Source of the DNA: Streptomyces sp. NBC_00663
Lineage (GTDB): Bacteria > Actinomycetota > Actinomycetes > Streptomycetales > Streptomycetaceae
DNA length: 64,000 nucleotides
Assembly: GCF_036226885.1 (NCBI RefSeq)
Contig: NZ_CP109027.1
Span: 2,232,001 to 2,296,000 of the forward strand
Direction: 5' to 3'
Positions 1 to 8,549 of this stretch are shown piece after piece. Position numbers and translations under genes: made by a program. Under the pieces are notes generated by a model, which saw nothing but the letters and a program-made list of their open reading frames with translations, ran no database searches and had not been told where the DNA came from. Every line of letters starts with the position of its first letter. The stretch's first letter is position 1.

Positions 1-455
1 TCCTCACCGCCCGGGACGCGGTCGCCGACCGGGTCGCGGGGCTGACCCGGGGCGGGGACGACTACCTGGTCAAGCCGTTCGCGGTGGAGGAGCTGATGGC
101 CCGGCTGCGGACGGTGCTGCGGCGCGCCGCGGGCCCCGGCTTCCAGCGCTCGGTGCTGCGGGTCGCGGATCTGACGATGGACGAGGACACCCGCGAGGTG
201 CGGCGCGGCGGAAAGCTGCTCACGCTCACCCCGACCGAGTACGAGGTGCTGCGCTACCTCATGCGCAAGTCGCCGACCGTGCTGACCAAGGCGCAGATCC
301 TCGACCATGTGTGGGAGTACGGCTTCGGGGGCCGCTCGAACGTCGTCGAGCTGGTCGTCAGCCGGCTGCGCCGCAAGCTGGACGAGACCGGTGACGATCC
401 GCTGATCCAGACCGTACGGGGCTTCGGGTACGTCATCCGGCAGGCCGCGGAGTGA
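1..455 (+). CDS. OmpR/PhoB-family response regulator, 5' truncated
   Basis: Only the C-terminal part of the gene lies in the window; the frame is open from base 3. It starts inside the receiver domain: GGDDYLVKPF holds the conserved Lys-Pro of the alpha4-beta5 face. A short linker leads to a winged-helix output domain of about 95 residues, with the recognition-helix region RSNVVELVVSRLRRKLD and the wing TVRGFGYVI. The protein would be a DNA-binding transcription factor activated by phosphorylation from the kinase encoded next, whose GTG start overlaps this stop by four bases (GTGA), so the two are translationally coupled. The phosphorylated Asp is outside the window. The family is certain. 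The target regulon and any named orthologue cannot be told from here. Confidence 0.93.
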   Translation, partial: LTARDAVADRVAGLTRGGDDYLVKPFAVEELMARLRTVLRRAAGPGFQRSVLRVADLTMDEDTREVRRGGKLLTLTPTEYEVLRYLMRKSPTVLTKAQILDHVWEYGFGGRSNVVELVVSRLRRKLDETGDDPLIQTVRGFGYVIRQAAE

Positions 456-1906
456 TCGGGCGGCTGCGCTCGGCGTACCGGCGGATGCGGCTCGGGACCC
501 GGCTCGCGCTGGGTCTCGGCGCGCTGGCCCTGGTCGTGTTCGGTGTCGTGGGCACGGTCCTGACGACGTACATGCGCGACTACCTGTCGAACCAGCTGAA
601 CGAACAGCTGTCGATCGCCCAGGTCGCCCAGTCCAAGAGCATCGCGGAGTCCGGCAGTCTCGCGGGCAAGAAGTACTGGCGCTGGTACTACGCGGTGTAC
701 GACGTGAAGGACGGGGCCCCGGTGCTGCGCACGCCCGAGGACCCGACCGACCTGCCGAAGGACGTCGACGAGTTCACGGCGGTCGCCGAGGTCAAGACCA
801 CCGCCGCCGGCGGCAGGGACGTGACCCGCACCGAGCATCTGGCGGGCGCGGGCGAGTACCGGCTGCGCGCCTGCGAGGTCGAACCCGGGGTGATCCTGGT
901 CAGCGCGGCGCCCATGGACGACATCGACGACACCGTGGGCCAGCTGATCACGGTCCAGGTCATCGCCTTCGGCCTTGCCCTGCTGGCCCTCGTGTTGTTC
1001 GGCCGGAAGGTGCTGCGGCGCGGACTGAAGCCGCTGAGCGACATGGCGTCCACCGCCCACGGCATCGCCTCGCACGATCTGACCGAGTCGGCGGCCCGGC
1101 TGCCGCTGCGCGCCGACCGCAAGGGCGGTGGCCCGGAGGTCGAGGAGCTGCGCACCGCGTTCAACTCGATGCTGGAGCACATCGACCGCTCGCTCGCGGT
1201 GCGTTCGGAGGCCGAGCAGCGGCTCCGCCGGTTCGTCGCCGACGCCTCGCACGAACTGCGCACGCCGTTGATGTCGGTACGGGGCTACGCGGACCTCTTC
1301 CAGTACGCCGCCGCCAACGCCCCCGAGGAACGGGACAAGCACCTGGCCCGGCTGCGGGCCGAGGCGGCCCGCATGGGTGTCCTCCTCGACGACCTGCTGC
1401 TGCTCGCGCGTCTGGACGCGGCGGAGGTGGAGACCCCGCTGCGGCCGGCCGACACGGATCTGGTGACGCTGGTCCACGACGCGGCGGACGCGTTCCGCGC
1501 GGCCCACCCGGACCGGCCGCTGACGGTGGCGGACGGCCCGGAGTCGGTGGCGCTACGGGTGGACCCGCACCGCATCCGCCAGGTCCTGGACAACCTCCTC
1601 ACCAACGCGGCCATCCACACCCCGGCCGCGACCCCGGTGTGCCTGACGGTGTCCGAGGCCGGCGGGCAGGCGCGGGTCGAGGTCATGGACGCGGGTCCGG
1701 GCATCCCGCCCGCCGACCGCGAGCGCGTCTTCGACCGCTTCTACCGTGTCGACAAGGCCCGCAGCCGGGACCGCGGCGGCAGCGGCCTGGGCCTGGCCGT
1801 GGCCCGCTCACTGGTACGGGCGCACGGCGGCACCGTGGAGGTCAGCAGCGAACCGGGCAGGACCGTCTTCACGGTGACACTGCCGCGGGGCGGGGCGGGC
1901 CGGTGA
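452..1906 (+). CDS. HAMP-domain sensor histidine kinase
   Basis: Membrane sensor kinase of 484 residues, partner of the preceding regulator. A first membrane helix lies near residues 18-40, followed by an extracytoplasmic region of about 120 residues, a second helix near 167-187 and a HAMP linker. The H-box DASHELRTPL carries the phosphorylated His. The N-box is VLDNLLTNAA, G1 is DAGPGIP, the F-box is VFDRFYRVD and G2 is GGSGLGLAVA, so the catalytic domain is complete. The GTG start overlaps the upstream stop, which fixes the start. The gene runs convergent towards the phosphatase gene, with only 33 bases between the stops. The signal sensed is unknown; the sensor region has no obvious ligand-binding motif. 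Confidence 0.95.
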   Translation: MIGRLRSAYRRMRLGTRLALGLGALALVVFGVVGTVLTTYMRDYLSNQLNEQLSIAQVAQSKSIAESGSLAGKKYWRWYYAVYDVKDGAPVLRTPEDPTDLPKDVDEFTAVAEVKTTAAGGRDVTRTEHLAGAGEYRLRACEVEPGVILVSAAPMDDIDDTVGQLITVQVIAFGLALLALVLFGRKVLRRGLKPLSDMASTAHGIASHDLTESAARLPLRADRKGGGPEVEELRTAFNSMLEHIDRSLAVRSEAEQRLRRFVADASHELRTPLMSVRGYADLFQYAAANAPEERDKHLARLRAEAARMGVLLDDLLLLARLDAAEVETPLRPADTDLVTLVHDAADAFRAAHPDRPLTVADGPESVALRVDPHRIRQVLDNLLTNAAIHTPAATPVCLTVSEAGGQARVEVMDAGPGIPPADRERVFDRFYRVDKARSRDRGGSGLGLAVARSLVRAHGGTVEVSSEPGRTVFTVTLPRGGAGR

Positions 1907-1939
1907 CCCTGACGCTGTGCGGGGCGACGGCGAAATGAG

Positions 1940-4897
1940 TCACCGCCGTCTCGGCAACGGCATCTCCGTCCAGATGGTCTTGCCCTCCGGGGTGTAGCGG
2001 GTCCCCCAGCGTTCGGTGAGCTGGGCGACCAGGAAGAGGCCGCGACCGCCCTCGTCCTCGTTCCTCGCGCGCCGCAGTCGGGGGGAGGTGCTGCTGCCGT
2101 CGAAGACCTCGCAGATCAGGGCGCGGTCGCGGAGCAGGCGGAGTTGGACCGGGCCGGTCGCGTGGCGGATGGCGTTGGTGACCAGTTCGCTGGCGACGAG
2201 TTCGGCGGTGAAGGAGAGGTCCTCCAGGCCCCAGGCGGCGAGTTGCTCCGTGACGGCGGCGCGGTAGCGGGAGACGGCCGACGGGTCGCTGGGCACGTCC
2301 CACTGGGCGACCCGGTCGGAGTCCAGGGCGTGGGTGCGGGCGACCAGCAGGGCCACGTCGTCGCTGGGCCGGGCCGGCAACAGCGCGTCCAGGACCGCCT
2401 CGCAGGTCTCCTCCGGCGGGCGCCCGGCGCGGCCGAGGACGGTGCGGAGCTGCTCCAGGCCGGTGTCGATGTCACGGTGCCGGTCCTCGACCAATCCGTC
2501 GGTGTAGAGGACGAGTTGGCTGCCCTCGGCCAGCTCCAGCTCGACCGTCTCGAAGGGCATCCCGCCGAGTCCGAGGGGCGGCGCGGACGGCAGGTCGACG
2601 AAGGTCACCGTGCCGTCGGGGGCGACGACCGCGGGCAGCGGGTGCCCGGCGCGGGTGAGGGTGCAGCGCCGGGACACCGGGTCGTAGACGGCGTACAGAC
2701 AGGTCGCGCCGACGATCCCGGAGTCGGGGCTGTTCTCCGCCGCCCAGCCCTCGCCGCGGTCGAGCCGGCCGACGAGGTCGTCGAGGTGGGTGAGGAGGTC
2801 GTCGGGCGGCAGGTCGAGGGAGCAGAAGTTGTGGACGGCGGTGCGCAGCCGCCCCATGGTCGCGGCGGCGTGCAGCCCGTGTCCGACGACGTCCCCGACG
2901 ACCAGCGCGACGCGGGCCCCGGACAGCGGGATGACGTCGAACCAGTCGCCGCCGACCCCGGCCTGCGCGGGCAGATAGCGGCAGGCGACCTCGACGGCGC
3001 TCTGCTCGGAGCGCCCGCGTGGCAGCAGGCTCCGCTGGAGGGCGAGCGCGGTGTTGTGCTCGCGGGTGTAGCGGCGGGCGTTGTCGATGCAGATGGCGGC
3101 CCGGCCGGCGAGTTCCTGGGCGAGGGCGAGGTCGTCGTCCTCGAAGGGCGCGGTCTGGTCGGCGCGGTGGAAGCCGACGACGCCGAGCGTGGCGCCGCGG
3201 GCCCGCAGCGGCACGGTGATCAGCGAGTGCACGCCGGCCCCGAGGATCCGCTCACCGCGCGCCGGGTCCTGGGCGAACCACCCGCTGCCCGCGACCGGCA
3301 CGGCCTCCAGCATGGACTGCCGGGCGTCCAGACTCCGGGCCTGCGGGGTCGCCGCGGCGTACCGCACGGTGTCCCCTACGGCATGCAGATGCGATTCCTC
3401 GTGTACGGCGCCCAGGGCGACCCGCCGCAGCGGGGTGTCCGCGCCGAGCGGCCCCGGCTCCTCGCCCCGCAGCACCGCGTCCGGCAGATCGACGGCGACG
3501 AAGTCGGCGAACCGCAGGACGGTGACCTCGGTGAGTTCTTCGGCGGTGCGGGTGACGTCGAGGGTGGTGCCGATCCGCACCCCGGCGTCATGCAGCAACT
3601 CAAGCCGCCGCCGCGCCAACACGGCGAGCCGCCCGACGCCGGGTTCGCCGACGAGGAGGAGACGGGCGTCGGCGCGTGGTTCGGCGAGCGAAGGCGCCGG
3701 ACCGGCTGACGGGGCCGCAGCGCCGGTCGCCCGCACGCCGTCCCCGCCCGGCGGCCGTACGACCGTACGCAGCGTGCCGCCGCGCGGAGCGGCCTGTGCC
3801 GGTGCGGATGCCTGGGCCGGCGTCGGCGAGGGGGCCGGCGTCGGCATGGGTGCGACCGCGACCGGTAGCGCCTGCACGGACACCGGCCGGGTGGTGACGG
3901 TGACCTGGCGCAGCCGGGGGCTGCCGAGGATGCGGGCCTCGACGACGACGCCCGTCTCGCCCGCCGCGCCCTGAACCTGACGGCGCAGCAGGGTGGCGGT
4001 ACGGCCGCCGGACAGGGTGACCTCTTCGAGGGTGCGGTGCGGCGAGGCGAGGAGTTCCTCGGCCTTCTCGCGCAGCACGGCCCGGTCGACGCGGCCCAGT
4101 TCGTCGCCGTCGGTGTCGGTGCCCCACGCGGGCTGCCGCCACTGCGTCGAGGGCCCGGCCGCCCGCCGGTACGCGGCGAGCAGCGCCCGTTCGCGTTCGG
4201 TGGCCTGGTCCAGCAGCCGGGCCTCGATGGCGTGCGCGGCCTCGCGGACCAGCCGCAGCATGGCCGGGTCGCCCTCGTCGCGCAGACAGGTCAGGTCGAG
4301 GACGGCCTCGATGCGTCCGCTGAGCGGGTTGCGGACGGGAGCGCCGGCGCAGGCGAAGGGCTGGAGGCAGTCGGCGAAGTGCTCCCGGCCGACGACGTAG
4401 ACGGGGCCGCGTTCGGCGAGGGCGGTGCCGACGCCGTTGGTGCCGACGACCTGTTCGGAGGCGTCGAACCCAGGGGCGAACCGCACTTCGTCGAGCCGGT
4501 CGCACAGCCGCCGCCCGCCGCCGAGCCGCTGGATCATCCGGCCCAGTCCGTCACACAAGGCGATGGTCGTGCCGGCGTCGGTGAGCGAGACGGCCAGGTC
4601 GGCGAGGACCGGGTCGGCGGCGTGCAGGAAGGCGTCGTCGAGGGTGAGGTCGGGGGCGTAGGGCACCAGCAGCCGGTCCGGTTCGAGCCCCGCGGAGCGG
4701 CACCGCTTCCAGGAGTCCAGGACCGAGTCCCGGACGTCCGCGTCGACCCGCGCACCGGCCAGGAACCGTTCGTGGGCGTCGACGAGCCCACCGATGTCGT
4801 CCCAGGAGACGGACAACAGAATCACTTCCCTCACCCGGAGGTGGGCCAGGTGGCGTGCCTCCGTTCGGCTCGCCCCCGGCGGAGTCCTCCCAGCCAT
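1940..4897 (-). CDS. SpoIIE-type PP2C phosphatase with AcoR-like GAF, second GAF and HATPase domains
   Basis: Large soluble signalling protein of about 985 residues. Residues ~30-235 resemble the sensory N-terminus of AcoR-type activators (DSWKRCRSAGLEPD; ASEQVVGTNGVGTALAE). A Pro/Ala-rich linker (~340-430) is followed by a second GAF domain (~435-625), then a SpoIIE PP2C domain with metal-binding motifs GGDWFDV, VGDVVGHG and LYTDGLVE, and a C-terminal RsbW-like ATPase (ELVTNAIRHA; GGRGLFLV). Such fusions dephosphorylate or bind anti-anti-sigma factors and so switch alternative sigma factors. The ATG at 4897 has an AAAGGG ten bases upstream; a GTG at 4825 is an alternative start. A CRP-like palindrome lies immediately upstream. 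The partner anti-sigma antagonist is not in the window. Confidence 0.9.
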   Translation of the reverse strand: MAGRTPPGASRTEARHLAHLRVREVILLSVSWDDIGGLVDAHERFLAGARVDADVRDSVLDSWKRCRSAGLEPDRLLVPYAPDLTLDDAFLHAADPVLADLAVSLTDAGTTIALCDGLGRMIQRLGGGRRLCDRLDEVRFAPGFDASEQVVGTNGVGTALAERGPVYVVGREHFADCLQPFACAGAPVRNPLSGRIEAVLDLTCLRDEGDPAMLRLVREAAHAIEARLLDQATERERALLAAYRRAAGPSTQWRQPAWGTDTDGDELGRVDRAVLREKAEELLASPHRTLEEVTLSGGRTATLLRRQVQGAAGETGVVVEARILGSPRLRQVTVTTRPVSVQALPVAVAPMPTPAPSPTPAQASAPAQAAPRGGTLRTVVRPPGGDGVRATGAAAPSAGPAPSLAEPRADARLLLVGEPGVGRLAVLARRRLELLHDAGVRIGTTLDVTRTAEELTEVTVLRFADFVAVDLPDAVLRGEEPGPLGADTPLRRVALGAVHEESHLHAVGDTVRYAAATPQARSLDARQSMLEAVPVAGSGWFAQDPARGERILGAGVHSLITVPLRARGATLGVVGFHRADQTAPFEDDDLALAQELAGRAAICIDNARRYTREHNTALALQRSLLPRGRSEQSAVEVACRYLPAQAGVGGDWFDVIPLSGARVALVVGDVVGHGLHAAATMGRLRTAVHNFCSLDLPPDDLLTHLDDLVGRLDRGEGWAAENSPDSGIVGATCLYAVYDPVSRRCTLTRAGHPLPAVVAPDGTVTFVDLPSAPPLGLGGMPFETVELELAEGSQLVLYTDGLVEDRHRDIDTGLEQLRTVLGRAGRPPEETCEAVLDALLPARPSDDVALLVARTHALDSDRVAQWDVPSDPSAVSRYRAAVTEQLAAWGLEDLSFTAELVASELVTNAIRHATGPVQLRLLRDRALICEVFDGSSTSPRLRRARNEDEGGRGLFLVAQLTERWGTRYTPEGKTIWTEMPLPRRR

Positions 4898-4913
4898 TTC
4901 ACGGTAGCCCTTT

Positions 4914-4929
4914 TGTGACGCCGATCACA
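4914..4929. promoter_or_regulatory. CRP-like palindrome TGTGA-N6-TCACA
   Basis: The sequence TGTGACGCCGATCACA has perfect TGTGA/TCACA arms with a six-base spacer, which is the classical CRP/FNR-family half-site arrangement. It lies in the 151-bp gap between the phosphatase and LacI genes, 17 bases upstream of the phosphatase ATG. Streptomyces Crp recognises a GTG-N8-CAC-like core that this site contains. Binding is inferred from sequence only. Nothing else is obvious in the remainder of the gap. Confidence 0.55.
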
Positions 4930-5048
4930 ACAAAGTCCTGAGACGCCCCGGGGGTATCTTCCGCCCCCGCGTGCGGCACCTCACACCCGCGTTCGACCGA
5001 GACCCTTTTCCCACCCTCGAACGGGTGGTCGCCGTGACGGACCGACCG

Positions 5049-6122
5049 TCAGCCGCGCCCCGGCCGCCCGGTGCTGCGCCGCACGACGAGCTCGACGGGG
5101 ATCATCGACTCGCCCCCTGTGTCGGCCTCGGCCCGCCCGTCGATCCGGTCGAGCAGCAGCCGCAGCAGCCGGGTCCCGATCTCGGCGAAGTCCGTCCGCA
5201 CGGTGGTCAGCGGGGGCAGGAAGTGGGCGGCCTCGGGGATGTCGTCGTAGCCGACGACGCTGATGTCGTCGGGGACCCGGCGGCCCGCCTCATGGAGGGC
5301 GTGCAGCAGCCCGAGGGCCATCTGGTCGTTGGAGGCGAACACGGCGGTGACATCCGTGCGCCGGGCCAGCTCCCGGCCCAGTTCGTACCCGGAGCCGGCG
5401 CTCCAGTCGCCGGGGAGCGGCGGGGGGATCTCGGCGCCGGCCGCCTTGAGGGTGTCCTGCCAGCTGGCCACCCGCTGGTCGGCGGAGGTCCAGCCGGCCG
5501 GCCCCGCGATGTGCCACACGGTGGCGTGCCCGAGGGTCAGCAGATGCTCGGTGGCCTTGTGGGCGCCGCCCCGGGAGTCGGCGGTGGCGAGCGGGGTGCC
5601 GCCCCTGATCTCGTTCTCCATGACCACCAGCGGGGTGCCGAGCCGGGTGTCGGCGAGCGCCTGCCCCACCTGGTACTGCGGGGCGATGGCGATCACCCCG
5701 TCGGCGCCCTCGGCGGACAGCCGCTGCACGGCCTCGGCGACGGTGGCGTGGTCGGCGGTGTCGTCGAGGGCGATGGAGCTGAGCAGATAACCGGCGTCCT
5801 GGGCGGCGGTGTTGATGGCGGTGAGGATGCTGGCGGGCCCGTAGCGGGCGGCGTCGAAGGAGATCACCCCGACCATCCGGGTCCGCCCGCTGGCCAGCGA
5901 CCGGGCACTGGCACTGGGCCGGTACCCGAGCACCCGCATCGCCTCCCGCACCGCCTCCCGGGTCTCGTCCCGCACCGCGGGATGATCATTGAGCACCCGG
6001 GAAACGGTCTGCTTCGACACCCCGGCCATCCGGGCCACGTCATCCATGACGGGCCGGGCCCCCGCGAAGTTACGTCGACTGCGGCCCTTGGGCGCGGGAG
6101 AGTCGGCGGAACGAGGGCTCAT
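5049..6122 (-). CDS. LacI-family sugar-responsive transcriptional regulator
   Basis: A 357-residue repressor. The N-terminal helix-turn-helix is MDDVARMAGVSKQTVSRVL, followed by the hinge region RPSASARSLASGRT and a periplasmic-binding-protein-like effector domain (~residues 60-335). The ATG at 6122 was chosen because GAGGAAG lies eight bases upstream; the longer frame reading lacks a comparable site and adds 31 residues of non-conserved sequence. The gene lies downstream of, and in the same orientation as, the MFS-GH35-GH35 operon (114-bp gap holding a dispersed repeat). It is therefore the natural candidate to bind the 18-bp palindrome at that operon's head. The effector is probably galactose or a galactoside, but this is inference. 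Confidence 0.93.
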   Translation of the reverse strand: MSPRSADSPAPKGRSRRNFAGARPVMDDVARMAGVSKQTVSRVLNDHPAVRDETREAVREAMRVLGYRPSASARSLASGRTRMVGVISFDAARYGPASILTAINTAAQDAGYLLSSIALDDTADHATVAEAVQRLSAEGADGVIAIAPQYQVGQALADTRLGTPLVVMENEIRGGTPLATADSRGGAHKATEHLLTLGHATVWHIAGPAGWTSADQRVASWQDTLKAAGAEIPPPLPGDWSAGSGYELGRELARRTDVTAVFASNDQMALGLLHALHEAGRRVPDDISVVGYDDIPEAAHFLPPLTTVRTDFAEIGTRLLRLLLDRIDGRAEADTGGESMIPVELVVRRSTGRPGRG

Positions 6123-6186
6123 CGGAGTACTTCCTCTGGAGAGGGCCGGGGGAGCCCTCAGCATACGGCCGTACAACGCCGCTCCA

Positions 6187-6213
6187 GGGGCGCGGGGAAC
6201 TGCGCGACCAGCC
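6187..6213 (+). repeat. Dispersed Streptomyces-type intergenic repeat, short form
   Basis: This block begins GGGGCGCGGGGAACTGCGCG and continues ACCAGCC. It is identical over 27 bases to a copy at 14696-14722, and shares both ends with two longer forms at 20991 and 60590. CGCG and flanking G/C tracts allow a weak hairpin. It lies between the LacI start and the upstream GH35 stop. This sequence is familiar from intergenic regions of many Streptomyces genomes; its function is unknown. Confidence 0.7.
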
Positions 6214-6236
6214 ACATCGCACCCGCACCCGCCACC

Positions 6237-8549
6237 TCACCCCACAGCCCAACGGCGAATGGTCACGAGTTCCACCCGCTCGATGAACGCCGCACTCCGA
6301 CCCCCCTCCGCCACATACACACCACCGTCCCCCCCAACCCCCGGCAGGATCCGCACCCGCAGCTCCCCCACCGGCACCCGATCCAGCCCGATGTCCCACA
6401 CCCGCCCGGAAAAGAACTGGTCAGCGACAAGGACGTCCCCCACATACGCCCGCCCCACATCCCCGGCCCAGTGAATCCGCAACAAGGTCCCGCTCGGCAC
6501 CTCGTCCGGCAGCGACACGACATACTCGGCCGCCACCGTCTCGAACCACTTGTCCTCCGGTGCACTCGCCCGCCCCATGACGCCGGTCACCGGCTCAGGC
6601 GCGGGCCCGGCGGCCCTGACAAGACGGACGGACGCCTCCCCGGCCGCACGCCGCTCTCCCAGCACGAACCGCGTGAACACCCCGTCCCGCACCCCACCGG
6701 ACTTCGGCGAAGGAAACACGGCGTACGACGGCCGCTCGACGGCACTGTGCACCCGCATCTCGTCCTGGTCGAAGACGACCCCGCCGTCGGCCAGCACCAG
6801 CCGCTCGGCGCCCCACAGCACACCCCGGTAGGCGGTACGGGCCGTAGCAGCGTCCAGCACCAGCAGCCCCACCCGCTCTCCACCCACGGTCTGCGCCTCG
6901 ACGAGTGCGTCCGTCCCGGCCCGCACCCCGGTGACCAGCACCCGCCCGTCCCCGTGCGAGACCTCCCCGGACGGAGCCGAGACGGAAGCCGCGCCACTCA
7001 GGGCAAGTTCAGGAGCGATACCGTCAACGGCGGCCAGCACCAGCACGGTTCGGCCGTCGTCCTCCACCGTGCAGACCGGCTGAGCCGTCGCCCACTCCAC
7101 CCGCACCCCGCCCACGTCAAGGCGCAGCGGCCAGCAGAACGAGGCACCGGACGGCACGGTCACCGGCACGGACGGGAAGCTCAACTCCCCCTCCTCAAAG
7201 GCAACACTGAACGACGTCCCCGGATGGTCCGGCAACGGCTCGTGCGGCTGGTGGTTGTTGACGAACAGGAACCCCGACGAACCATCCCCGCGCACCGCCC
7301 ACCGCAAGGTCTCCCGGTCGTCCTGCCCCCGCGGCCGCTCGGCCGGCAGCACGCTCGCCATCGGCGCGATCAGCCGCCCGAAGTCCGCCAACATCAGGTG
7401 CTGGAGCCGGAGTTCGTCGTACACCGGCCGGTACTGCCCGTACTCGCCGAGCGGGGCCTGGAAGTCGTACGTCAGCACGGGCAGGTCATTGGGATAGCCC
7501 GTGGCGTGGGACTCCTGAAGGGTCGTCAGCTCGCCCAGCGGGTTCGTGCCGCCGTGGAACATGTAGTAGCCCTGCCACACCGAACCGCACCCGATCTTGG
7601 TGAGCCCGAGCGCGGCGACGTCGGCGGCGTCCACCCGCGGGCGCCGGTGGTAGGAGCCCGCCATGCCGCCGCCCAACTCGCAGGTGGCCCAGGGGAATCG
7701 GTCCGCGAAGGCGTCCGGGGCGCTGCCGCGGACGGCGGTCACCGGCCGCAGGTCCGCACCGATGCCCTCGTCGTCGCGCTGGTGGGTGAAGAAGAAGTGC
7801 TTGCGGCAGGTGTCGGGCCAGCCGCCGTCGGCCTCGGTCCAGAAGGTCTCGGTGTAACCGCCGTACAGGGGCAGCAGTTCGTCGGGCGGGAGCTGGACGC
7901 CGCCCCAGGCGGTCGACGTCCACAGGGGGGCGCTGAGGCCCGCCTCCTGGGCCATGCGTTTCAGGGTGAGCAGATGGCCGGGCTGGTCGTAGAGCTCGTT
8001 CTCGATCTGGATCGCCACGATCGGGCCGCCGTGGGCGCGGTCGAGGCCGCGGAGTTGTTCGGCGATCGCCGCGTACCAGGGGCGTACGGCGTCCAGGTAG
8101 GCCGGGTCGTCGGTGCGTGGGACGCAGTCGCGGGCCAGGACCCAGTCGGGCAGGCCGCCGTTGCGGACCTCGGCGTGCACCCAGGGCCCGATCCTCGGGA
8201 TGAAGTCCAGGCCGTGGCGGGCGCAGAGTTCGGCGAAGCGGCGCAGGTCGCGGTCGCCGTCGAAGCGGATACGGCCCTCGGTCTCCTCGTGGTGGATCCA
8301 GATGAGGTAACTGGCGACGACCGTCACGCCGGCCGCCTTCATCTTCAGCAGTTCCTCCTCCCACTCGGCGGCCGGGTAGCGGGTGTAGTGGAACTCGCCG
8401 GAGACCGGGAACCAGGGGTGGCCGCCGCGGGTGAGATAGCGGCTGGTGACCTCGATCGGGTCGGGTACGCCGGGTGCGTCGGTGAAGGGCAGATGGCCGG
8501 TGAGCGGGGGTGCGGGCGCCGCGGGGACGCGCAGGCGGTGGTGGGGCAT
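6237..8549 (-). CDS. GH35 beta-galactosidase (second of pair)
   Basis: A 770-residue glycoside hydrolase of family 35, likely cytoplasmic because no signal peptide is seen. The TIM-barrel catalytic domain covers roughly residues 30-370. The acid/base Glu is in AIQIENELYDQ and the nucleophile Glu is probably in WATCELGGGM. The remaining 400 residues are beta-rich, with a jelly-roll near the C-terminus. The ATG at 8549 shares one base with the upstream stop (TGATG), so translation is coupled to the first GH35 gene. The two paralogues differ markedly around the active site, which suggests different linkage or aglycone preference. The reaction, release of terminal beta-galactose, is known for the family; the exact substrate is inferred. 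Confidence 0.9.
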   Translation of the reverse strand: MPHHRLRVPAAPAPPLTGHLPFTDAPGVPDPIEVTSRYLTRGGHPWFPVSGEFHYTRYPAAEWEEELLKMKAAGVTVVASYLIWIHHEETEGRIRFDGDRDLRRFAELCARHGLDFIPRIGPWVHAEVRNGGLPDWVLARDCVPRTDDPAYLDAVRPWYAAIAEQLRGLDRAHGGPIVAIQIENELYDQPGHLLTLKRMAQEAGLSAPLWTSTAWGGVQLPPDELLPLYGGYTETFWTEADGGWPDTCRKHFFFTHQRDDEGIGADLRPVTAVRGSAPDAFADRFPWATCELGGGMAGSYHRRPRVDAADVAALGLTKIGCGSVWQGYYMFHGGTNPLGELTTLQESHATGYPNDLPVLTYDFQAPLGEYGQYRPVYDELRLQHLMLADFGRLIAPMASVLPAERPRGQDDRETLRWAVRGDGSSGFLFVNNHQPHEPLPDHPGTSFSVAFEEGELSFPSVPVTVPSGASFCWPLRLDVGGVRVEWATAQPVCTVEDDGRTVLVLAAVDGIAPELALSGAASVSAPSGEVSHGDGRVLVTGVRAGTDALVEAQTVGGERVGLLVLDAATARTAYRGVLWGAERLVLADGGVVFDQDEMRVHSAVERPSYAVFPSPKSGGVRDGVFTRFVLGERRAAGEASVRLVRAAGPAPEPVTGVMGRASAPEDKWFETVAAEYVVSLPDEVPSGTLLRIHWAGDVGRAYVGDVLVADQFFSGRVWDIGLDRVPVGELRVRILPGVGGDGGVYVAEGGRSAAFIERVELVTIRRWAVG

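Noticed and set aside
2144..3709. Long antisense reading frame opposite the SpoIIE phosphatase
   Set aside because: High-GC DNA gives long open antisense frames; the encoded Gly/Arg/Val-rich sequence has no domain features and no ribosome-binding site, whereas the opposite strand has clear motifs.
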